Shown: one piece after another, positions 5,891 to 10,769 of the stretch | Layout of the letters: the number at the start of each line of letters is the position of its first letter | Numbering within the stretch: the first letter of the stretch is position 1 | Source of the DNA: Xanthobacteraceae bacterium | Lineage (GTDB): Bacteria > Pseudomonadota > Alphaproteobacteria > Rhizobiales > Xanthobacteraceae | Length of the DNA: 10,769 bases | NCBI GenBank assembly: GCA_030039655.1 | Contig: JASHVC010000435.1 | Span: 1-10,769, forward strand | Reading direction: 5' to 3' | The notes under the pieces: model-generated | What the model saw: the letters and a program-made list of their open reading frames with translations, nothing else | Database searches by the model: none | What the model was told of the DNA's origin: nothing | Made by a program: the position numbers and the translations under genes

Positions 5891-7984
5891 CTAGGATCGC
5901 TTCGTCACCCACACCCGATTGTCGTGGAACGCGGCGCCGCCGAACGGCGCGACCGAATCGGAGCCGGTGAGCGTGTTGATGCCGCGGCCATCGGCGTAAG
6001 CGGAATTGGGCCAGATGGACTCGGCGATGAGCACGCCGCGGCGGACGCCGTCGAACAGCTTGGCGTGAAGCTGGACCGTGCCGCGTTGATTGCCGAGGGT
6101 GACTGGATCGCCGTCGGCGATGCCGAGCGGGGCCGCATCCGCCGGGTGGATCATCACTTCGGGCCGCCGCTCGCGCGTGAGCGAGGTCGGCGTTTCGGTA
6201 AACGTCGAGTTCAGGAAGCCGCGCGCTGGCGAAGTGGCGAGGCGGAACGGATGCTCAGCGTCCGCTTCTTCGATCACGTCCCAATGATCGGGCAGGCTGG
6301 GGATGCCGTTCGGGCCGGCGGTGCGGTGCCAGCGCCCAAACGGCACGTTGGGCCAGTCGGGCTTGAAGCGAAACTTGCCGTCCGGATAGGCGAAGCCGTT
6401 CAGATAATGGGAGGTGGCGAAATCCGGCTGGCAGTCGATCCAGCGGTTTGCTTCGAGATCGGCAAGCGTGCCCCAGCCTGACTCCCGCAGCGTGACATCG
6501 ATGATCTCGCGCGGCGTCATGGCGAAGCCCGGATGCTTTGCGCCCAGCCTTTGCGCGAGTCCGCAGTGCACCTCATGGTTCGAGCGGCATTCGCCGCGCG
6601 GTTCGACGATCTTAGGTCCGAGCAGAATGTATTGGCTGCCGCCCGCTGTATAGAAATCGTCGTGCTCGACAAACATCGTGGCGGGCAAGACCATGTCGGC
6701 GACCTTGGCGGTGTCGGTCATGAACTGCTCGTGCACGCAGACGAAAAGATCGTCGCGGGCAAAACCGCGTTTGACGACTTCTTGGTCAGGCGCCACCGAG
6801 ACCGGATTGGTGTTTTGAATCAGCAGTGCCGTCACCGGCCCGCCGCCCTGCAGCGCCTCCCCATCGCCGGTCAGGATAGGGCCGATGCGCGATTGATCGA
6901 GCATGCGGATCGCGGGATCGCGCATGTCGCTGCCCTCGATCACCGACTTGTTGAGATGAAAGACATCGCCGTTGTTGTGGAACGCGCCGCCGCCCTCGTA
7001 GCGCCACGCTCCCGTGACGGCCGCGATGCAGCTCGCGGCGTGCATGTTGAAGGCGCCGTTGCGCGAGCGGGAGAAGCCGTAGCCGAGGCGGTAGTAGGCC
7101 CGCTTGTTGTTACCGGCCAGCCGGGCGAACTCCTCGATGGTTTCGACCGGCGCTCCGGTGATGCGCGAGGCCCATTGCGGATCGCGCGTGCGCATGTGTT
7201 CGGCAAGTTCGCGCGGCGCATCGGTGTAGCGATCCAGATAGTCCCAGTCCGCCTTGTTGTCGCGGAACAGGCAATGCATGACCGCGCAGGCCAGCGCGCC
7301 GTCAGTGCCGGGCCGGATCAGCACCGGCAGGTCGGCCTGTTGCATCGTGCTGTTCATGTAAACGTCGACGACCACGATCCTGGCGCCGCGCTCTTTGCGC
7401 GCGCGCGTCGCGTGCGTCATCACGTTGACCTGGGTGTTCACCGCATTGGTGCCCCAGATCACCACCATGTCGGATTTCGCCATCTCGCGCGGGTCGGCGC
7501 CGGCGAGCTTGCCGGTGCCGGCGATGAATCCGCTCCACGCCGGATTGACGCAGATGGTGGAGAAGAAGCCCGAATACTTTTTGGCGTGGCGCAGACGGTT
7601 GATGCCGTCGCGCATCACGTGGCCCATGGTGCCAGCGTAGTAGTAGGGCCACACCGCTTCGGAGCCGTGCGCTTGCTCGGCGCGGGTAAATTGCTCGGCG
7701 ACGAGATCGAGCGCGTCGTCCCACGAGATTTGTTCGAACTCGCCGCTCCCCTTTGGGCCCTTGCGCCGCAGCGGATGCAACAAGCGATCGGGATGATGCA
7801 CGCGCTCGGCGTAGCGTGCGACCTTGGCGCAGATCACGCCCGCCGTGTAGGCGTTGTCCTCGGCGCCGCGCACTCGGCCGATGGTGTGCGCATCAAAGAC
7901 TTTGACTTCGAGCGCGCAGGTCGACGGGCAGTCGTGCGGGCAGGCCGACGCTGCGATCCTTTGCGGGCGTACGGCTTGATTCAT
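5891..7984 (-). CDS. Molybdopterin (bis-MGD) oxidoreductase, DMSO-reductase superfamily, cytoplasmic
   Basis: A 697-residue enzyme. Near the N-terminus the cysteines C-x3-C-x3-C-x28-C (Cys15, Cys19, Cys23, Cys52 in CPHDCPSTCALEV and GVICAK) form the Molybdop_Fe4S4 motif for a [4Fe-4S] cluster. The central molybdopterin domain includes VIWGTNAVNTQVN, the RIVVVDVYMN strand and LIQNTNPVSVAPDQ. The C-terminal dinucleotide-binding domain (from about 580) has EVMIHPADAAPLGIADGDPV and ends near SVAPFGGAAFHDNRVWV. Cys145 in STICVNPAW lies about where the protein ligand to Mo is expected (inference). There is no twin-arginine signal, and no FeS or membrane subunit is adjacent, so electrons must go to a soluble or remote partner. 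The gene follows the core-MetE gene by 57 bases on the same strand. The substrate is unknown, and names such as formate dehydrogenase or nitrate reductase are not justified. Confidence 0.92.
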   Translation of the reverse strand: MNQAVRPQRIAASACPHDCPSTCALEVKVFDAHTIGRVRGAEDNAYTAGVICAKVARYAERVHHPDRLLHPLRRKGPKGSGEFEQISWDDALDLVAEQFTRAEQAHGSEAVWPYYYAGTMGHVMRDGINRLRHAKKYSGFFSTICVNPAWSGFIAGTGKLAGADPREMAKSDMVVIWGTNAVNTQVNVMTHATRARKERGARIVVVDVYMNSTMQQADLPVLIRPGTDGALACAVMHCLFRDNKADWDYLDRYTDAPRELAEHMRTRDPQWASRITGAPVETIEEFARLAGNNKRAYYRLGYGFSRSRNGAFNMHAASCIAAVTGAWRYEGGGAFHNNGDVFHLNKSVIEGSDMRDPAIRMLDQSRIGPILTGDGEALQGGGPVTALLIQNTNPVSVAPDQEVVKRGFARDDLFVCVHEQFMTDTAKVADMVLPATMFVEHDDFYTAGGSQYILLGPKIVEPRGECRSNHEVHCGLAQRLGAKHPGFAMTPREIIDVTLRESGWGTLADLEANRWIDCQPDFATSHYLNGFAYPDGKFRFKPDWPNVPFGRWHRTAGPNGIPSLPDHWDVIEEADAEHPFRLATSPARGFLNSTFTETPTSLTRERRPEVMIHPADAAPLGIADGDPVTLGNQRGTVQLHAKLFDGVRRGVLIAESIWPNSAYADGRGINTLTGSDSVAPFGGAAFHDNRVWVTKRS

Positions 7985-8041
7985 CCGGCGATCGTAGCAG
8001 CGCCGGGCCGCCTCGCGAAGCCCAATCCGGCGCCAGCTCGT

Positions 8042-9052
8042 TTAAAGCTTGGCCCGCAAGCGGTTAGCGGCCTCGACCATGACGCGGAGCTTTTCGCGGG
8101 CCATATCCCGGCTGATGGTCATCAGGCCGCAATCGGGGGCGAGCCAAACCTGTCCGGGATCGAGGTGTTTGAGAGCTTCGCCGACGCGGCGCTCGACCTC
8201 CGCGACCGTTGGCACCGGCGAGTCGCCGGGATCGACGCAACCGAACATGACGATACGATCGCCGCAGATTTTCAGCACCTGCGGATCGAAAGAGCTGCGG
8301 CCGAATTCGACGTGGAAGCCGCTGATGCGCGTCTGCATGAGGAGCGGCAGGATGCCTTCATAATGGTACTGGTGCTGCAACGTGCCGCCGCCCGGATAGC
8401 CGTAACAAAGATGCACGATGGTCGGCACGGTGATGCCGTCGAGGCAGCGATCGAGCGCCTTGGTGCCATGGGCGCGGACCTTGTCGTGGTAGCGCGTCAT
8501 GGCGGGCTCGTCGATCTGCAACACCGCGCATCCGGCCGCCTGCAGGTCGCGCAGCTCGCCGTTGAGCGCGGCGGCGACATCGAGCGCGAATTCTTCTTCG
8601 TCCTCGTAGTATTCGTTCGATGAACTGTCGATCACCGTCATCGGCCCCGGCACCGCCATCTTGATGGGGCGGCTGGTGTGCGCCTTCGCGGCGTGCAAAT
8701 CGTCGACGGCGGCGGGCACGCGCCGCGCAATCTTGCCGGTGATGCGCGGCACCAGGCGGTTAGCCTCGCGGTTGCGGTAGATCTTTTTGGCGACGACATT
8801 CTGGGTGTCGACGCCCTGCCATTGTCCGGCAATGTGGAAGATGAAAGTCGTCCGCCGCATCTCGCCGTCGGTTAGAATATCGAGCCCGAGGTCCTCCTGC
8901 TCGCGAATGACCAGCGCCATGGCGTCATCCATGGCCTCCTTCAGCGCCGCGCCTTCGAGCCGATAGGTGAGCTGATTGCGCTGGGTGTGCGCAAGCCAAT
9001 GCGGCCGCGGAAAGCTGCCCACGCTGGTGGTGGTGAGAGGAAAGAACGCCAT
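8042..9052 (-). CDS. MetE catalytic-domain (core-MetE) zinc methyltransferase-like protein
   Basis: A 336-residue protein corresponding to only the C-terminal catalytic half of cobalamin-independent methionine synthase (about 750 residues). It opens with TTTSVGSFPRPHWL, as in that domain, and keeps LDILTDGEMRR, VPGPMTV and LQIDEP. The four zinc ligands are in place: His214 and Cys216 (IVHLCYGYPGG), Glu249 (FHVEFG) and Cys308 (LAPDCGL). Such proteins activate a thiol on zinc and alkylate it. Known members are methionine synthases using various methyl donors and, in Xanthobacter, epoxyalkane:coenzyme M transferase. The oxygenase gene ends 25 bases upstream, so they are probably cotranscribed; the start has a weak AGAGAG-type ribosome-binding site. 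The lack of the folate-binding N-terminal half argues against an ordinary MetE role. Confidence 0.88.
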   Translation of the reverse strand: MAFFPLTTTSVGSFPRPHWLAHTQRNQLTYRLEGAALKEAMDDAMALVIREQEDLGLDILTDGEMRRTTFIFHIAGQWQGVDTQNVVAKKIYRNREANRLVPRITGKIARRVPAAVDDLHAAKAHTSRPIKMAVPGPMTVIDSSSNEYYEDEEEFALDVAAALNGELRDLQAAGCAVLQIDEPAMTRYHDKVRAHGTKALDRCLDGITVPTIVHLCYGYPGGGTLQHQYHYEGILPLLMQTRISGFHVEFGRSSFDPQVLKICGDRIVMFGCVDPGDSPVPTVAEVERRVGEALKHLDPGQVWLAPDCGLMTISRDMAREKLRVMVEAANRLRAKL

Positions 9053-9077
9053 AACTCTCTTGCCCGGCAGGCCGCGG

Positions 9078-10127
9078 TCAGTGCGCGGTCTGCGGCTCGC
9101 GCGCTTTGCTCTTCGCCAAGGCGTCCTCTGCGGTGGCGTCGAGGCGGCTGTGACCGGCCTTCATCAATTTGCCGAGGTAGTATTCGCCCGACGTGATCGG
9201 CGGATACTTCTCGCCCGATCCCACGCAGCTTTCGAAGCAACGCACCAGCGTGTCGGGATTCGGGTTGGTGAAGAACACCAGCGAAATGCGATCGCTGGGC
9301 GCCGCTTCCGGCGGCGGTACGGCGACGCGGTGGAAGGTCGACACCCAGCGGTCGTTTGACCAGCGCATCATCATATCGCCGATGTTGCAGACGAAAGCGT
9401 GCGGCGGGATGTGGACATCGATCCAATCACCCTGGCGAGGCCTGACCTGCAGGCCGCCCGGCGTGTCATCGCCGCGCACGAAGGTGATGCAGCCATAGTC
9501 GGTGTGCCCTCCGGCGCGCAGTTGTCCGGGCAACGGCGGTTGGGTTACCGCGGGATAACGGATGATGCGTCCCACGCTGACGTGGCGGTCGAATTTGTCG
9601 GCGAAATAATTTTCGTTCTCACCGAGTGCGACGGCCATGGCGCTCAGCACCCGCGAAGCAAGCCCCGACATGGCGACGTGATAGGAGAGCATGACGTCCT
9701 TGAAGTCGTGCGGGCGCTGCGGCCAGATGTTCGGCGCGTACATTTGCCCAACGGTTTTGTTGACCAGCGACGCCAGGCGCTCGCTCCCCTCCGGGCCAAA
9801 CGCAAAGGCTTCCTGGATATCCGGCGGCGCCACTTCGCCCATGGAATAGGAGAGCGAACGGTCGCCGACGGAATTGTAGCCGCGGCTGATCTTCGCCGGC
9901 GGCCGCTCCACTTTCATTTTCTCGGCGTCGGGCAAGGCAAAAAAGTCGATGGCGCGCTGGCGCGTCGTCGTGATCAGGTCCTGCGGCACGCCGTGCCCCT
10001 CGACCATGAAGAACCCGATGTCGGTGCAGGCCTCGTCGATCTGGCGCGCGACCTTGCGCCGGTCGCTCTCGCTGCCGTTCTGCAGCGGCGACATATCGAT
10101 GGTAGGGATCGCGTTTTGGGCCGCCAT
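9078..10127 (-). CDS. 2-Oxoglutarate/Fe(II)-dependent oxygenase, isopenicillin N synthase-like
   Basis: A 349-residue enzyme. The N-terminal DIOX_N-like region (about 5-130) includes IPTIDMSPL, GFFMVEGHGVP and FFALPDAEKM. The catalytic jelly roll (about 175-290) contains the iron ligands His208 and Asp210 (GGHTDYG) and His266 (STFHRV), plus the 2-oxoglutarate anchor Arg280-x-Ser282 (SDRISLVFF). This is the full facial triad and R-x-S pair of the family. Likely chemistry is Fe(II)-dependent hydroxylation, desaturation or ring formation using 2-oxoglutarate and oxygen; related bacterial enzymes are rarely characterised. GCAGGTG at 10132-10138 precedes the ATG by about six bases. It is the first gene of the minus-strand run with the core-MetE and Mo-enzyme genes, and it is divergent from a Bug/TctC binding protein. 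Confidence 0.91.
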   Translation of the reverse strand: MAAQNAIPTIDMSPLQNGSESDRRKVARQIDEACTDIGFFMVEGHGVPQDLITTTRQRAIDFFALPDAEKMKVERPPAKISRGYNSVGDRSLSYSMGEVAPPDIQEAFAFGPEGSERLASLVNKTVGQMYAPNIWPQRPHDFKDVMLSYHVAMSGLASRVLSAMAVALGENENYFADKFDRHVSVGRIIRYPAVTQPPLPGQLRAGGHTDYGCITFVRGDDTPGGLQVRPRQGDWIDVHIPPHAFVCNIGDMMMRWSNDRWVSTFHRVAVPPPEAAPSDRISLVFFTNPNPDTLVRCFESCVGSGEKYPPITSGEYYLGKLMKAGHSRLDATAEDALAKSKAREPQTAH

Positions 10128-10146
10128 GGTGCACCTGCTTGATTCT

Positions 10147-10168
10147 GTTGAGCCCGACAGTGCTCAAC
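10147..10168. promoter_or_regulatory. Inverted repeat, candidate operator in the divergent spacer
   Basis: GTTGAGC (10147-10153) and GCTCAAC (10162-10168) are perfect inverted arms around an 8-base spacer. The repeat lies between the two divergent genes and touches the -10 of the minus-strand promoter, the usual place for a repressor site. It could equally form a small hairpin in the oxygenase mRNA leader. Confidence 0.5.
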
Positions 10169-10194
10169 TATATCTGCATTGATCTTTGCCGCAA
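10167..10194 (-). promoter_or_regulatory. Candidate sigma70-like promoter for the oxygenase gene
   Basis: On the minus strand TTGCGG (10194-10189) and TATAGT (10172-10167) are separated by 16 bases. Transcription would start near 10160, inside the inverted repeat at 10147-10168, and run into the oxygenase ATG at 10127. No equally good promoter was found for the plus-strand gene. Confidence 0.5.
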
Positions 10195-10231
10195 TGGTAT
10201 AGGAAAGGCGGACGGCGCCGGGAGCTTTCTT

Positions 10232-10769
10232 ATGAATCGTCGCGAAGCAATCGCATCGCTGCTGGCGGCGGGAGCTGTGCTGGCGCCGCGCGTCATGCGT
10301 GCGCAGGGCGGCTTTCCCGACCGCGCTATCCGCATCATCGTGCCGGTGTCGCCAGGCGGCGGCGTTGATACTTTCGCCCGGCTGATCGCCGCCAAGATCG
10401 GAGCCCAACGTCGAGTGCAGTTCGTCGTCGAGAACCGCACCGGCGGCAACAGCACGATTGGCGGTCTTGATGTGCATCGCGCCGCGCCGGATGGCTATAC
10501 GCTGCTGTTCCACGCGTCGACGCACATCTTGGCGCGGCTGGTCATGCGCGACGTGCCTTACGATCCGGCGAAAGATTTCACACCCATCGCGCTCGCCGGG
10601 CAGGCGCCAATCATTTACATCATCGCCAACAGCCGGCCGGAGAAAACCATTCCGGAGATCGTCGCCGCCGCCAAGGCCAAGCCTGACGATTGGTCCTTTG
10701 CGACGGCGCAATTAGGGGCGCCCGGCCATCTCGCCGAGGTGGCGTTCAACCAGTACACCGGCTTGAACG
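10232..10769 (+). CDS. Bug/TctC family solute-binding protein, N-terminal part (runs off the window)
   Basis: About 179 residues are visible with no stop, out of roughly 320 usual for the family. The N-terminus MNRREAIASLLAAGAVLAPRVMRAQ is a signal peptide with a twin-arginine-like RR pair, with cleavage near the RAQ. The mature part has the Bug landmarks: FPDRAIRIIVPVSPGGGVDTFARLIA, the VENRTGGNST ligand loop, AAPDGYTLLF, and YDPAKDFTPIAL. GGAG at 10221-10224 lies 7 bases before the ATG. The protein would bind a small carboxylate in the periplasm for a TctAB-type membrane partner, which is not in the window; many Bug genes are orphans. Divergent from the oxygenase operon, it may deliver or sense the substrate of that operon (inference). 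Confidence 0.93.
   Translation, partial: MNRREAIASLLAAGAVLAPRVMRAQGGFPDRAIRIIVPVSPGGGVDTFARLIAAKIGAQRRVQFVVENRTGGNSTIGGLDVHRAAPDGYTLLFHASTHILARLVMRDVPYDPAKDFTPIALAGQAPIIYIIANSRPEKTIPEIVAAAKAKPDDWSFATAQLGAPGHLAEVAFNQYTGLN

Noticed and set aside
5832..5912. Extended N-terminus of the PIN toxin from the GTG at 5912
   Set aside because: It would overlap the 3' end of the Mo-enzyme gene and translate the palindrome. PIN domains begin at the strand that follows the ATG at 5831.
6533..8623. A 696-codon open frame on the plus strand, antisense to the Mo enzyme and core-MetE genes
   Set aside because: Its protein is rich in His, Arg, Ala and Asp with no family motif, as expected for the antisense frame of GC-rich genes. 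The minus-strand frames carry clear cofactor motifs.

Overview
The window looks like a chromosomal accessory or catabolic region of a high-GC alphaproteobacterium, most likely of the Bradyrhizobium/Rhodopseudomonas/Afipia kind (Nitrobacteraceae/Xanthobacteraceae). The basis is codon usage, the families present (SsuABC/ThiXYZ-like ABC transporter, Bug/TctC binding protein, alphaproteobacterial PIN/RHH pair) and a palindrome at 4109-4216 whose outer arms (CCTCACCCTGAGGTGC ... GCACCTCAGGATGAGG) are recalled from dispersed repeats of that group. No database search was possible.

Layout. Plus strand, 1-2752: the end of an ABC ATPase, an overlapping permease, a secreted NMT1/SsuA/ThiY-type binding protein and a glutathione S-transferase-like protein, tightly spaced like one operon. 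At 2795-2959 there is a 54-residue ORF that matches essentially only the DNA-binding domain of the PHA synthesis regulator PhaR. A metal-dependent amidohydrolase/decarboxylase (3065-4099) follows, with its own good sigma70-like promoter. The palindromic repeat separates it from the convergent genes.

Minus strand, read from 10127 down to 4233: an isopenicillin-N-synthase-like 2-oxoglutarate/Fe(II) oxygenase, a MetE catalytic-domain (core-MetE) protein with all four zinc ligands, a cytoplasmic bis-MGD molybdenum oxidoreductase with a 4Fe-4S motif, then a toxin-first PIN/ribbon-helix-helix toxin-antitoxin pair behind a perfect palindrome, and finally an isocitrate lyase/PEP mutase superfamily enzyme. 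From 10232 on the plus strand a Tat-like Bug/TctC solute-binding protein begins and runs off the window; it has no stop inside the window. The divergent spacer (10128-10231) holds a candidate promoter and a 7-8-7 inverted repeat.

Working together (inference): two solute uptake systems flank a set of soluble oxidoreductase, methyl- or alkyl-transferase, oxygenase, GST, amidohydrolase and C-C lyase enzymes, which suggests uptake and breakdown of a small organic acid or xenobiotic. The substrate cannot be read from the sequence. The oxygenase/core-MetE/Mo-enzyme trio is the best candidate for an undescribed pathway. The toxin-antitoxin pair looks like an insertion between the Mo enzyme and the lyase.
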